NCBI RefSeq assembly: GCF_001578105.1
Contig: NZ_CP014275.1
Coordinates: forward strand, 3,848,501-3,912,500
Source of the DNA: Martelella sp. AD-3
GTDB taxonomy: Bacteria; Pseudomonadota; Alphaproteobacteria; Rhizobiales; Rhizobiaceae
Reading direction: 5' to 3'
Length of the DNA stretch: 64,000 nt
Below are positions 54,831-63,515 of this stretch, piece by piece. The notes beneath the pieces are model-generated. The model ran no database searches, had not been told where the DNA came from, and saw only the letters and a program-made list of their open reading frames with translations. The stretch's first letter is position 1. Each line of letters starts with the position of its first letter. A program made the position numbers and the translations under genes.

Positions 54831-55808
54831 CTAGTTCAGGCTGCCGTAACCCAGGTCCTCATAGGCCTGGCGTGCCTCCTCCGGGCCGTTCACCGGAACA
54901 ACATCCACATAGGTCTGCGGCAGAAGCTCCTCGCCGGCGAAGTAGCGTGCGACGTTTTCAGCCGAGGTCGCCCCGATCAGATAGGGCTGCTGGGCCACAT
55001 TGGCGACGAAGGGGCTTCCCTCCTCGGCCATGATTTCCAGCGTCTCGGGTCCGCCGTCCAGTGCGGTGACCTTGATCTCCGTGCGGCCGGTTTCCTCCAG
55101 CGCCTGCACGATGCCGATTGCGGGCTGGTCCCAGCAGCCGACATGGATCGCGTCGATCGTGCCTTCCGGATACTGGCTCAGGAGATCGAGCGTCTGGCGA
55201 CGGGCATCTTCCGGCGCATTGGCGAATTCCTCAGCCAGTTCCGGCTGGATGATCTCGATTTCCGGATAGTCCTGCAGCACATATTTCCAAAGCCCCGTGC
55301 GGATGCCGCAAATGCGCAGCGATTCCTCGAAGGCGTTGAAGACGGCGACCTTGCCCTTGCCGCCGATCGCATCCGCCATGTAGCGGCCGATCGTCGTGCC
55401 CATCGAATAATTGTCGGACGTGGTGTTGTTGGTGGAATAGGGCGAGGGGTGATCGACGGTGAAGACGGGAATGCCGGCTTCCTTCAGCGCCTCGAACTTC
55501 GGCTCGACCGAGCCGTCGCCGAGGATCGAGATCACCGCATCGACGCCGCGGTTCAAAAGCACATCGTGGTTGTCGGCATGGACCTGGTTGTCGCGGCCGC
55601 CGTCGACGGGAACGACCGTGCCGCCAAGTTCCTCGACCGTCGTGGTGGCGCCATTGAAGGCCTCGCGGTCCCAGAAGTGCTGGGTCCCGACCACGGCCAC
55701 GCCGATGGTCTTGCCTTCAAGCGACAGACCGTCTTCCTGGGCCGCAGCCGGAATGGCGTACAGTCCTGCAGCAGCGGCCATAAGAGCCGCAGCGACGATT
55801 TTATTCAT
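54831..55808 (-). CDS. sugar ABC transporter substrate-binding protein
   Basis: This 325 aa periplasmic receptor belongs to the ribose/galactose-binding (type I) family. I start it at MNKIVAAALMA behind GGGAGGAGAAT. The signal peptide ends near PAAA with QEDG after it. Family segments are IGVAVVGTQHFWDREAFNGA, DNQVHADNHDVLLNRGVDAV, DHPSPYSTNNTTSDNYSMG, CWDQPAIGIVQAL and VTALDGGPETLEIM. It heads a four-gene importer operon transcribed divergently from the kinase operon, with a shared operator candidate between. The ligand is unknown; the neighbouring enzymes suggest a pentose, polyol or branched sugar. Confidence 0.9.
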   Translation of the reverse strand: MNKIVAAALMAAAAGLYAIPAAAQEDGLSLEGKTIGVAVVGTQHFWDREAFNGATTTVEELGGTVVPVDGGRDNQVHADNHDVLLNRGVDAVISILGDGSVEPKFEALKEAGIPVFTVDHPSPYSTNNTTSDNYSMGTTIGRYMADAIGGKGKVAVFNAFEESLRICGIRTGLWKYVLQDYPEIEIIQPELAEEFANAPEDARRQTLDLLSQYPEGTIDAIHVGCWDQPAIGIVQALEETGRTEIKVTALDGGPETLEIMAEEGSPFVANVAQQPYLIGATSAENVARYFAGEELLPQTYVDVVPVNGPEEARQAYEDLGYGSLN

Positions 55809-55866
55809 ATTCTCCTCCCTTGGAACTCCGTGACACCTCGGTGTCCATGGAACAAAAACAATTGGC

Positions 55867-55899
55867 TTTACAAAAGTCAAGAAATATTTCAATTGTAGA
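55867..55899. promoter_or_regulatory. operator candidate 2 of the SorC regulon
   Basis: TTTACAA and TTGTAGA occupy the same spacing as in the inverted repeat at 47798-47830, and the left half CTTTACAAAAGTCA is identical. It lies in the 110 nt between the divergent importer and kinase operons. The right arm has one mismatch to perfect symmetry. It is probably bound by the SorC regulator. Confidence 0.7.
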
Positions 55900-55918
55900 A
55901 ATCTATGGAGGAGCATGC

Positions 55919-57436
55919 GTGACTGAACTGAGAATAGGACTGGATGTCGGCACGACCGCAATCAAGGTCGCCGCCTACACGCCGGAGGGCAAATGCGTGG
56001 CCGGCGCCGCCCGCGTCAACAAGGTATCGCGCCCCGCGCCGGGCCATGCCGAACAGGATATGGAAGCCATCTGGACGCTGACCGCGGAATGCCTCAGCGA
56101 ATTGTCGGCGAAATGCGAGGGTGCTTCCTTTGCCGCGCTCGGGGTCTGCGCGCAGGGCGACGGTCTTTGGCTGATGGACGAAGCCGGCGCGCCCTGCGGC
56201 AACGCCATGCTGTGGAACGATACGCGGGCCTCCGCCGATCTTGAGACGCTGAATGGAAGAGGAGCGACGGGCGCCGTGGGGCTTGGCTGCCACACCGACC
56301 TGTGGCCCGGCACCTCAGCCATGCTGTGGCGCTGGCTGCGCAGAAACCGCCCGGAAACCGCCTTGCGCGCCAGGGCAGCCTTTACCTGCGCCGACTGGAT
56401 AGGCTACCGGCTCACCGGCCAAATCGCGACCGATTTCTCCAATGCCTCCATCCCCCTTATCGATTTTGACACCCGCAGCTACGGCCCGCGCCAGATCGAC
56501 CTGCTTGAATGCAATGATCTCGGCAGCATTCTAGCACGCCCCAGGCACGCTTCGGAACAACTCGGCAGGCTATCCGCCGAAGCCGGGCGAAGGACCGGCC
56601 TTCCGGAAGGGCTGCCGGTTTCGGTGGGCACACTCGATCTTGCCGCGATGATTGTCGGCATGGGTCTCGACCGCCCGGGCCAGACGATGATGATCCTGGG
56701 CACGACGGCCGTCGTGAACATTCTCACCGATCACGTGACCCCGACCGAAAAGCCGGTCGGCGCATCGGCGCTGCATCCGACAAGCGAGGCGATCATCCGT
56801 ATTCTCGCGCCATCAACCGGTGCAGCCGCCTTCGACTGGTTCACCGCCCTTCACCCCAAGAGCCTCGGCGGCGAATCGACCGACGAGATTGCCGGCAAGC
56901 TCAATGCGCTTGTCGAGAATGTTCCCCCCGGCGCCAACGGCGTGACCTTCCTGCCCTATCTGAACGGCGAGCGCGCGCCCTTCGTCTCCCCTGACATCCG
57001 CGCGCAGTTCCACGGCCTGAGGGCAGACACGACCAAGGCCGAGATGGGCCGCGCCGTCATGGAAGGCACGGCGATGAGCCTGCGCCATTGTTTCGAGGCG
57101 GAAGACGGCTTGCCCCCGGCGCCGGTGCAACTGACCGGCGGCGGATCGAAAAACCCGGTCTGGTGCCAGATCATCGCCGATGTGATCGGCCAGGACATCG
57201 TGGTTTCGCCGGCCTCGGACCAGGGCTTGTGGGGCGCTGCCTGCCTGGGCGCCGCGGCTGCCGGCCTCGGCGACGCGATTGCCCTTTCGAGGCGCGAGGA
57301 GACTGCCGTCGTCTATCGCGCCCGCCCTGAAATCCACGCACGATATTCGACGGTCTACCGCCGCTACGCGCTGATCTCTTCAGCCATGCGCACCCTGCAG
57401 ACCGCACTGAACAGCCTGAAGGAGGAGAATGCATGA
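55919..57436 (+). CDS. FGGY-family carbohydrate kinase
   Basis: This 505 aa sugar kinase uses ATP to phosphorylate a ketose or polyol. I start it at a GTG behind GGAGGAGCATGC, giving the standard phosphate-binding start RIGLDVGTTAIKVAAY. Other signs are AMLWNDTRAS, TCADWIGYRLTG, the region SVGTLDLAAMIVG where the catalytic Asp is expected, MMILGTTAVVN, and VQLTGGGSKNPVWCQIIADV near the C-terminus. It is closest in pattern to xylulokinase- and ribulokinase-like members. Its stop overlaps the start of the next dehydrogenase gene. Given the AraD-like gene two positions on, L-ribulose, L-xylulose or a related ketose is a reasonable substrate guess. Confidence 0.88.
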   Translation: MTELRIGLDVGTTAIKVAAYTPEGKCVAGAARVNKVSRPAPGHAEQDMEAIWTLTAECLSELSAKCEGASFAALGVCAQGDGLWLMDEAGAPCGNAMLWNDTRASADLETLNGRGATGAVGLGCHTDLWPGTSAMLWRWLRRNRPETALRARAAFTCADWIGYRLTGQIATDFSNASIPLIDFDTRSYGPRQIDLLECNDLGSILARPRHASEQLGRLSAEAGRRTGLPEGLPVSVGTLDLAAMIVGMGLDRPGQTMMILGTTAVVNILTDHVTPTEKPVGASALHPTSEAIIRILAPSTGAAAFDWFTALHPKSLGGESTDEIAGKLNALVENVPPGANGVTFLPYLNGERAPFVSPDIRAQFHGLRADTTKAEMGRAVMEGTAMSLRHCFEAEDGLPPAPVQLTGGGSKNPVWCQIIADVIGQDIVVSPASDQGLWGAACLGAAAAGLGDAIALSRREETAVVYRARPEIHARYSTVYRRYALISSAMRTLQTALNSLKEENA

Positions 57437-58491
57437 ACGCAATGATGAGAGCGGCCGTCTACCACGCGCTCGATGATATCCGGCTGGAAGACAGGCCCGT
57501 TCCCGAAATCGGCCCCGGCGAGGTTCTCCTGAAGACGCTGGCCTGCGGCCTCTGCGGCGGCGAGACGATGGCATGGTACAAGAAATCCCAGCCCAAGGTG
57601 CTCGGCCACGAACCGGTCGGCGAAGTGGTGAAGGTCGGCGACGGCGTCACCGACTACAAGCCCGGCGACCGGCTGTTCGTCAATCATCATGTCGGCCGGG
57701 TCAATTCCCACTGGTCGCTGCGCGGTCATTTCACCCGCGATCCGTTCTACTCCTCGATGAAGCTCGATCCGGGCGGGGTCTGCGAATATTACCGGGTCAC
57801 GGCCCAGCATCTGGCCATGGACGCCCACAAGCTTCCCGACAGCATTTCCAACGAGGCGGCGACGACGATCGAACCCTGGTCCTGCGTGCTGTCGGGCCTG
57901 AAGGTCTGCAACATCCAGCCGGGCGATACGGTTGCCGTCGTCGGCGCCGGCTTCATGGGCCAGGGTTTCGTGCACATGGCGCCGCTTTTCGGCGCGGGCA
58001 AGGTCGTGTCGCTCGATTTCTCCGAGTGGCGGCTTGAAAAGGCGCGCTTTTTCGGCGCGACCCATACGATCAACCCGAAGACGGCCGATGCGGTTGCCGA
58101 GATGCGGGCGCTCAACAATGGCCGGCTCGCCGATACCGTGATCGTCATTGCCCCCTTCCCGTCCGCCTGGGATCAGGCGATGGCGCTGGTCGAACCCGGC
58201 GGTTGCCTGCATCTCGGCGCGCCGCTGCCGCCTGGAACCGACTGGGTGCAGGACGGCCACAAGGCCTATTTCGACCAGATCACCGTGACCTCGCGCTATT
58301 CCTCAGACCACCGCGACACCTACAGCTATATCCGCCTTCTGGAAGCCGGACGGATCAGGGCGGATGACGCGATCTCGCATCGGTTTGGCATTGAAGACAG
58401 CGCCGAGGCCTTTCGCATGCTGGTCGAGGCGGAAAAATCGCTGAAGATCGTCGTCTATCCCCACGGTATTCCCGGCAAGGAGGCTGCATAA
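57433..58491 (+). CDS. medium-chain alcohol dehydrogenase lacking the structural-zinc cysteines
   Basis: This 352 aa GroES-fold dehydrogenase is the second in the cluster. Catalytic zinc ligands Cys38 or Cys41 (ACGLCGGE), His59-Glu60 (LGHEP) and the Glu in IEPWSC are present, with the NAD motif VVGAGFMGQG. In place of the four-Cys lobe it has a His- and aromatic-rich insert (NHHVGRVNSHWSLRGHF). It begins 4 nt inside the kinase stop behind AAGGAGGAGAATGC, and its TAA overlaps the next ATG, so it is tightly coupled to kinase and epimerase. It probably oxidises a sugar or polyol before phosphorylation. Confidence 0.82.
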   Translation: MNAMMRAAVYHALDDIRLEDRPVPEIGPGEVLLKTLACGLCGGETMAWYKKSQPKVLGHEPVGEVVKVGDGVTDYKPGDRLFVNHHVGRVNSHWSLRGHFTRDPFYSSMKLDPGGVCEYYRVTAQHLAMDAHKLPDSISNEAATTIEPWSCVLSGLKVCNIQPGDTVAVVGAGFMGQGFVHMAPLFGAGKVVSLDFSEWRLEKARFFGATHTINPKTADAVAEMRALNNGRLADTVIVIAPFPSAWDQAMALVEPGGCLHLGAPLPPGTDWVQDGHKAYFDQITVTSRYSSDHRDTYSYIRLLEAGRIRADDAISHRFGIEDSAEAFRMLVEAEKSLKIVVYPHGIPGKEAA

Positions 58492-59156
58492 TGCTGGAAG
58501 AGCTGAAGCAGATCGTCTGCGAACAGAACCACGAACTGCCGGCAGCCGGCCTGGTGGTGGGCTCAGGCGGCAATGTGTCGGCGCGCGATCCGGAAACCGG
58601 GCTCGTCGTCATCAAACCGTCGGGCGTCAAGTTCGCCAAGCTGACGCCGGAGACCATGGTGGTGGTTGACCTTGACGGCAACATCGTCGACGGCGTGATG
58701 AAGCCGTCGGTCGACACCGGGGTCCATCTCTACATCTACCGTCATCGCGACGACGTCTTCGGCATCGCCCACACCCATTCGCCCTATGCCACGAGCTTTG
58801 CCGCGCGCGGCGAGCGGATACCCGCCGTGCTCACGCCGATCACGCATATGCTTGGTCGGGACGTTCCCTGTTCGCGCTATGCAACGCCGGGCGAGGTCGA
58901 TACCGGGCGCGCGGTGATCGAGGCGGCTGAGGGCGGCTGGGCGGCGCTCGTCAAGGCGCACGGCGTGTTCACCATGGGCACGTCCGCCAAAGAGGCGACG
59001 GCCATCGCCATGTATCTGGAAGAGGCGGCGAAAACGACGCATTTTGCCCTGCTGCGCGGCGGCGTCGAAGAATTGTCTGCCGCCGAGCAAGCGCGCTGCT
59101 ATAACTGGTTCCGCAAGAATTACGGCCAAACGGGAAACAAGGACGTCGGCAGCTAA
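58491..59156 (+). CDS. class II aldolase family, L-ribulose-5-phosphate 4-epimerase-like
   Basis: This 221 aa protein belongs to the AraD/FucA fold. Zinc ligands are His94 and His96 (AHTHS) and His157 (KAHGV). Asp75 in SVDTGVH occupies the position of the Asp of AraD/UlaF epimerases, whereas FucA-type aldolases have Glu, which favours an epimerase. Phosphate-binding segments are VGSGGNVSARDP and IKPSGVKF. If it is an epimerase, the product would be D-xylulose 5-phosphate, a direct donor for the split transketolase of the same regulon. An aldolase acting on a ketose phosphate remains possible. Start is ATG behind AAGGAGGCTGCATA. Confidence 0.85.
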   Translation: MLEELKQIVCEQNHELPAAGLVVGSGGNVSARDPETGLVVIKPSGVKFAKLTPETMVVVDLDGNIVDGVMKPSVDTGVHLYIYRHRDDVFGIAHTHSPYATSFAARGERIPAVLTPITHMLGRDVPCSRYATPGEVDTGRAVIEAAEGGWAALVKAHGVFTMGTSAKEATAIAMYLEEAAKTTHFALLRGGVEELSAAEQARCYNWFRKNYGQTGNKDVGS

Positions 59157-59159
59157 TCC

Positions 59160-60140
59160 ATGAAACACGCGCAGCGTTACTATTCGGCCGGCGGCGAAAA
59201 GGATGCTCTCCTTTCCAATGTCGCCCTTCTCTATTACGGCGAGGGCCTGACGCAGGGCGAGATCGCCCGGCGGTTCAAGATTTCGCGGGCAACCGTCGTC
59301 AACATGCTGCGCGAGTGCCGCGAGAAGGGCATCGTCGAAATCCAGGTGGACGGCGCGCTTCTCGCGGCATCCACACTGTCGCGCGATCTCTGCTCCCGGT
59401 TCGGCCTGGAGGATGTGTATGTGGCCAGCGGCGAGGCCGCGCCGTCGAGCAGCGGAAGAGCCGAAAACCTGCCTCTGGTCGCGCGCGTCGCCGCCATGGC
59501 CGTGCTGGATATCGCCGAGGCCGGCGACAGGATCGGCGTTGCCTGGGGCGAGACGATCGCGGCGATGGCGAAGGCCATGCCGCGCGCGCCGATGAACGAC
59601 ATCGAGGTGTGCCAGCTGATCGGTTCGAAGGATTCAGACCGCGTTCCGGCATCCGAAATCTGCGCCATCGAGGTTGCCAACAAGCTCGACGCCGACTGTT
59701 TCACACTGCATGCGCCCGGGATCGTCTCGACCGTGGCGCTGGCCGAGGCCTTTCGCAGCGAACCCACGATCAGGACGCAGCTGGCCCGCCTCGCCGATCT
59801 CGATCTCACGATCGCCTCCGTGGGCAATGTCGCTGACGACACGCACCTCGTCACCGCCGGCATGGCGACGCCAGCGGCGCTGCGGGCAGCGCGGAAAGCC
59901 GGCAGCGTCGGCATCTATTGCTGCCGCTACATCGACGCCAAGGGCAACGACATGCCGCTTGAGCCCCAGGACCGCATCATCGCCGCAAGCATCGACAACC
60001 TCAAAGCCGCGCGCAAGCGGCTCCTCGTCGTCTGCGGCGCGGACCGCCTGCAGGCGACCCGCGCGGCGATCGAAGGCGGCCTCGTGACCCACCTCGTCGC
60101 CGACCAGACGCTCGCAAGCGCGCTTCTTGCGATGGAGTGA
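59160..60140 (+). CDS. SorC family sugar-binding transcriptional regulator
   Basis: This 326 aa regulator has an N-terminal helix-turn-helix (GLTQGEIARRFKISRATVVNML) and a C-terminal SorC sugar-phosphate-binding domain with GDRIGVAWGETIAAM, VCQLIGSKD, LHAPGIV, LTIASVGNV and GDVxG-like DAKGNDMPLEP. Members such as EryD and SorC control polyol and sugar operons in Rhizobiales and bind the phosphorylated inducer. It is the last gene of the kinase operon, 3 nt after the epimerase gene, so its expression is tied to its own targets. It is the best candidate for binding the two inverted repeats in this cluster. Confidence 0.9.
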   Translation: MKHAQRYYSAGGEKDALLSNVALLYYGEGLTQGEIARRFKISRATVVNMLRECREKGIVEIQVDGALLAASTLSRDLCSRFGLEDVYVASGEAAPSSSGRAENLPLVARVAAMAVLDIAEAGDRIGVAWGETIAAMAKAMPRAPMNDIEVCQLIGSKDSDRVPASEICAIEVANKLDADCFTLHAPGIVSTVALAEAFRSEPTIRTQLARLADLDLTIASVGNVADDTHLVTAGMATPAALRAARKAGSVGIYCCRYIDAKGNDMPLEPQDRIIAASIDNLKAARKRLLVVCGADRLQATRAAIEGGLVTHLVADQTLASALLAME

Positions 60141-60730
60141 AGCCGGACGTCGCTGCGCGCCGACGAGAGGCGCTGGAGGCTTCGACGCCTCCATCTCCTC
60201 CGCTCATTCTCCCATCGTGCTCAGTCTCGAACCATGACGAGGCGGATGTCATCCTTTGTGCTGCCGTAGACGCGATCAGAGGCGCCAACACTGCCGGCGG
60301 CATAATCATAAGGTCGATCGTCATGGGCTGGTCCCGGCCAGTCCTGTAACCCTTCCCCGCCAGAACATGCAGCCAGAGCTAGATCGCAAACCTCTGGATG
60401 ATCCGCGCGGCTGTCGCGAACCAGAAAGCGCAGGGTTTGCTGCATGTGATCGAGATTGGCGCGGTACGCAATCGAGCGGCTCTGCCGAGGCGATATCGCC
60501 CTCCTGTCCGTCAAATGGAGACATCTGACGTCCGCGAGAATACGTCAAGACAAGGAGATAGGGCGAGCCTGCGTTTCCATGAAGGACGGAAACGCTCTCG
60601 CATCGTGGTGGCTTTGCTGCGCCACAAGCACAGCCTTCAACCTTTTTCTCCCCGTTGCGTAACAGGTCCGGCGCTCGACAGTCTTCTGTGGAACAGGCTC
60701 AAACGGGCCGCGATTTCACGAGGCGACCGG
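60141..60730. other. 590 bp region with no supported gene
   Basis: A 7 bp hairpin TGGAGGC / GCCTCCA (60174-60193) follows the SorC gene and may end transcription. A minus-strand frame of 97 codons (60221-60514, TTG start) encodes a plausible-looking stretch (RANLDHMQQTLRFLVRDSRA) but its AGGAGG lies inside the frame and no good start follows, so it may be a decaying gene. A second 8 bp inverted repeat, GCGTTTCC / GGAAACGC, is at 60571-60595. Nothing else is recognisable. Confidence 0.55.
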
Positions 60731-62242
60731 ATGGCAACGACAGATAACAAACCGAAAACCAACGCACAGCGGTGGAAACGGCCGAAGCGGTTTGACCGCA
60801 ATCTCATCGTGATCGGCGCTGGTTCCGCAGGGCTCGTCTCGGCCTATATCGCCGCAGGCGCGAAAGCAAAGGTGACGCTGGTCGAGGCGAACAGGATGGG
60901 GGGCGATTGCCTCAACTTCGGCTGTGTGCCATCCAAGGCGCTGATCGGCAGTGCGAAGGCGGCGCATCGGATGCGCCACGCAGACCGCTATGGGCTCAGA
61001 CCGGTCGAGCCGAATATCCCCTTTTCCGCCGTGATGGAGCGGGTGCACAAGGTTATTGCCGAAATCGAGCCGCATGACAGCATCGAACGCTATACCGCAC
61101 TGGGCGTCGAGGTTCTGCAAGGCTATGCGAAGCTGATCGATCCCTGGACGGTGGAGATCGCGTTGAGCAGCGGCGAGACCCAACGCCTGACGACCCGCGC
61201 GATCGTCATCGCCACAGGCGCGCAACCCTTCGTGCCGCCGATCCCCGGCATTGAGGATGTCGGCTTTCTCACGTCAGACACGCTCTGGGATGGACTGCGC
61301 GATCGCCCCGAGGCGCCAAAGCGGCTGGTCGTGCTGGGCGGCGGGCCGATCGGCTGCGAACTGGCGCAAAGTTTTGCACGGCTCGGGTCAAAGGTCACAC
61401 AGATCGAAATGGCTCCGCGCCTGATGATGCGCGAGGACGAGGACGCCTCCGGGCTCGTCGAGGCATCTCTCCGATCGGATGGCGTGAGGGTTCTGACGGG
61501 TCACAAGGCTGTCGCCTGCGGCGTGGAAGCGGGCGACAAATGGATCGAGGTCGAACACGATGGCGACAGACAGCGCATCGAATTCGATGACATGATCGCA
61601 GCCGTTGGCCGGTCGCCGCGGCTGAAAGGATTCGGCCTGGAAGAGCTCGGCATCAAGACGGACCGTGTCGTGGCGACCAATGCGTATCTGCAAACGCTTC
61701 ACCCGAATATCCTCGCCGCCGGCGATGTCGCGGGGCCTTATCAGTTCACCCATGTCGCCGGGCATCAGGCCTGGTTTGCCACGATCAATGCGCTCTTTGG
61801 CGACATCAGGCGCTTCAGGGCCGACTACCGCGTCATTCCCTGGGCAACCTTCACCGACCCGGAGGTGGCGCGTGTCGGGCTGTCCGAAACCGAGGCGAGG
61901 GAGAAGAACATTCCCCACGAAGTGACGCGCTTCGGCAACGACGATCTCGACCGCGCAATCGCCGATGGTTCGCCAGGCGGCTTCGTCAAGGTGCTGACGG
62001 TTCCGGGCAAGGACAGGATTCTCGGTGCGACCATCGTCGGCGACCATGCCGGCGATCTGCTCGCGGAATTCGTTTTCGCCATGAAACACGGACACGGTCT
62101 GGGGAAAATCCTGGGGACGATCCATATCTATCCGACACGCGCCGAGGCAAACAAGATGGTTGCCGGCCAGTGGCGCCGCAACCATCTCAACGGCGTCCTC
62201 CTTTCGCTACTCGAAAGATTCCAGACATGGAGGCGCGGATGA
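60731..62242 (+). CDS. FAD-dependent pyridine nucleotide-disulphide oxidoreductase (MerA/Lpd-like)
   Basis: This 503 aa flavoprotein resembles mercuric reductase and dihydrolipoamide dehydrogenase. It has the FAD motif VIGAGSAGLVSAYIAA, the redox-active disulphide GGDCLNFGCVPSKALI, the NAD motif VLGGGPIGCELAQSF, the second FAD motif ILAAGDVAG, and a dimer-interface segment ending IHIYPTRAEANK, where lipoamide dehydrogenases and glutathione reductases have a catalytic His-Glu pair; here Tyr replaces that His. No MerA-type N-terminal metal domain or C-terminal Cys pair is seen, so it is not a functional mercuric reductase by motif. I start it at MATTDNKPK after GAGGCGACC. Its gene overlaps the next one in ATGA. 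TVP38-type neighbours are common for this subfamily. Confidence 0.85.
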   Translation: MATTDNKPKTNAQRWKRPKRFDRNLIVIGAGSAGLVSAYIAAGAKAKVTLVEANRMGGDCLNFGCVPSKALIGSAKAAHRMRHADRYGLRPVEPNIPFSAVMERVHKVIAEIEPHDSIERYTALGVEVLQGYAKLIDPWTVEIALSSGETQRLTTRAIVIATGAQPFVPPIPGIEDVGFLTSDTLWDGLRDRPEAPKRLVVLGGGPIGCELAQSFARLGSKVTQIEMAPRLMMREDEDASGLVEASLRSDGVRVLTGHKAVACGVEAGDKWIEVEHDGDRQRIEFDDMIAAVGRSPRLKGFGLEELGIKTDRVVATNAYLQTLHPNILAAGDVAGPYQFTHVAGHQAWFATINALFGDIRRFRADYRVIPWATFTDPEVARVGLSETEAREKNIPHEVTRFGNDDLDRAIADGSPGGFVKVLTVPGKDRILGATIVGDHAGDLLAEFVFAMKHGHGLGKILGTIHIYPTRAEANKMVAGQWRRNHLNGVLLSLLERFQTWRRG

Positions 62243-62856
62243 TCGACGCCCGGATCTTGCCGCTTCAGCGCGCTGTCCTTCAGCCGGTTGCCGGGCTTCT
62301 GGCGCGGCGCGGCCTACGCGCCGACGTGGTCAGCCTCACAGGTTTTCTCGCCGGCGTCGGCGCGTTCATCGGCCTTTGCTTCGGTGCATGGTCGCTGGCT
62401 CTCGCCCTTATTCTCTGCAACCGGGTCATGGACGGACTGGACGGCGCCGTGGCCCGCATCCAGGGCCCGACGGATCGCGGAGCCTATCTCGATATAGCGC
62501 TCGATATGGTGTTTTACGCCCTCATACCGCTGGGTTTTGCCGTTCAGGCTCCCGCTATCCATGCACTGCCGGCGGCTGTGCTGATCGTCTCCTTCGTCGG
62601 AACCGGCTCGTCCTTCCTCGCCTTTTCCGCAGTGGCCGCCAAGCGCGGCAGGGAGGCGCCGGAGTTTCCCACGAAGGGCATCTATTACGCGGGAGGATTG
62701 GCGGAAGGATTTGAGACAATCGCGATCTTCGTCGCAATGTGCCTGTTTCCCGGAAATTTTCCAGTGATCGCCTATGGTTTCGCAGCGCTCTGCGCGCTGA
62801 CCACCGTGATCCGGTGGCGGCAGGGCTGGGTCGCCTTTTCCGGCGCCGTAAAATGA
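62239..62856 (+). CDS. CDP-alcohol phosphatidyltransferase family protein
   Basis: This 205 aa membrane enzyme transfers a phosphatidyl (or similar) group from a CDP-linked donor to an alcohol. The complete family motif is visible as DGLDGAVAR, then G eight residues on, then YLDIALD, which gives the four metal-binding Asp residues. About five to six hydrophobic segments follow. I choose the ATG that overlaps the previous stop because GGAG lies seven bases upstream; an ATG four codons earlier is possible. The acceptor alcohol is unknown. Coupling to the flavoprotein gene and proximity to a TVP38 gene suggest a membrane-related process. Confidence 0.85.
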   Translation: MIDARILPLQRAVLQPVAGLLARRGLRADVVSLTGFLAGVGAFIGLCFGAWSLALALILCNRVMDGLDGAVARIQGPTDRGAYLDIALDMVFYALIPLGFAVQAPAIHALPAAVLIVSFVGTGSSFLAFSAVAAKRGREAPEFPTKGIYYAGGLAEGFETIAIFVAMCLFPGNFPVIAYGFAALCALTTVIRWRQGWVAFSGAVK

Positions 62857-62909
62857 ACGCGCAAAGGAAGGCGACGCCCAGCGAGCGGGCACGGTCATGT
62901 GCCCTGTTC

Positions 62910-63515
62910 TCAAGCTTCCTTGTTCAGACGGTCAAGGGCGTTGCGCAGCGTCACGCGCGCCCGGTGCAGCAAAACGCGCATGTTTCCCTCGCTGATGTCG
63001 AGCAGCGCACAGACCTCGGAAGGATCGAGCTCCTGTTGACCGCGCAGGATCAGCACCGCCCGCTGTGCCGGAGGCAGCGTCGCGATCACCGCCTCCACAT
63101 GCTGCAGAATGCTCCTGCCTGCCACGTGGCGCTCGGGCGTCAGATCGTCCCAAAGCGCGGGCATTGTGCGCCAGCGCCCGCGTCCGTCAAAGGCATCGGC
63201 CAGCCCATCGCCGTCACCCTGGTCGTCAAACAGGACGACACGCCCCTCGCGCTTTGCACGGGTGCGGGCCTTGTTGATCAGGATGGTGAAAATCCAGCTC
63301 GCCAGCGAACTGCGACCCTCGAAGAGATCGATACGGTTGAGCACGGATACCCAGGTATCCTGAACCACCTCCTCCGCTGTCTGACGGGACTGGACCATCC
63401 CCGTGCAAAAGCGGATCATCGCCGCATTGTGCCGTCGGAACAGGCCTTCGAAGGCAACCTGGTTCCCTTCAACCAGCAACCGCGCCAAATGCTCGTCACT
63501 TTCCGTATTGCTCAC
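62910..63515 (-). CDS. ECF-type RNA polymerase sigma factor
   Basis: This 201 aa sigma factor has only regions 2 and 4. Region 2 holds LFRRHNAAMIRFCTGMV, SRQTAEEVVQDTWVSVL and GRSSLASWIFTILINKARTR. Region 4 holds LPPAQRAVLILRGQQELDPSEVCALLDISEGNMRVLLHRAR. The linker between them is longer than usual and Gly/Asp-rich (DDQGDGDGLADAFDG). The start is GTG behind the strong GGAGG. No anti-sigma gene follows within the window (only the convergent phosphatidyltransferase), so how it is controlled is unclear. It is divergent from the TVP38 gene, and the 276 nt between them probably contain promoters of both. Confidence 0.9.
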   Translation of the reverse strand: MSNTESDEHLARLLVEGNQVAFEGLFRRHNAAMIRFCTGMVQSRQTAEEVVQDTWVSVLNRIDLFEGRSSLASWIFTILINKARTRAKREGRVVLFDDQGDGDGLADAFDGRGRWRTMPALWDDLTPERHVAGRSILQHVEAVIATLPPAQRAVLILRGQQELDPSEVCALLDISEGNMRVLLHRARVTLRNALDRLNKEA

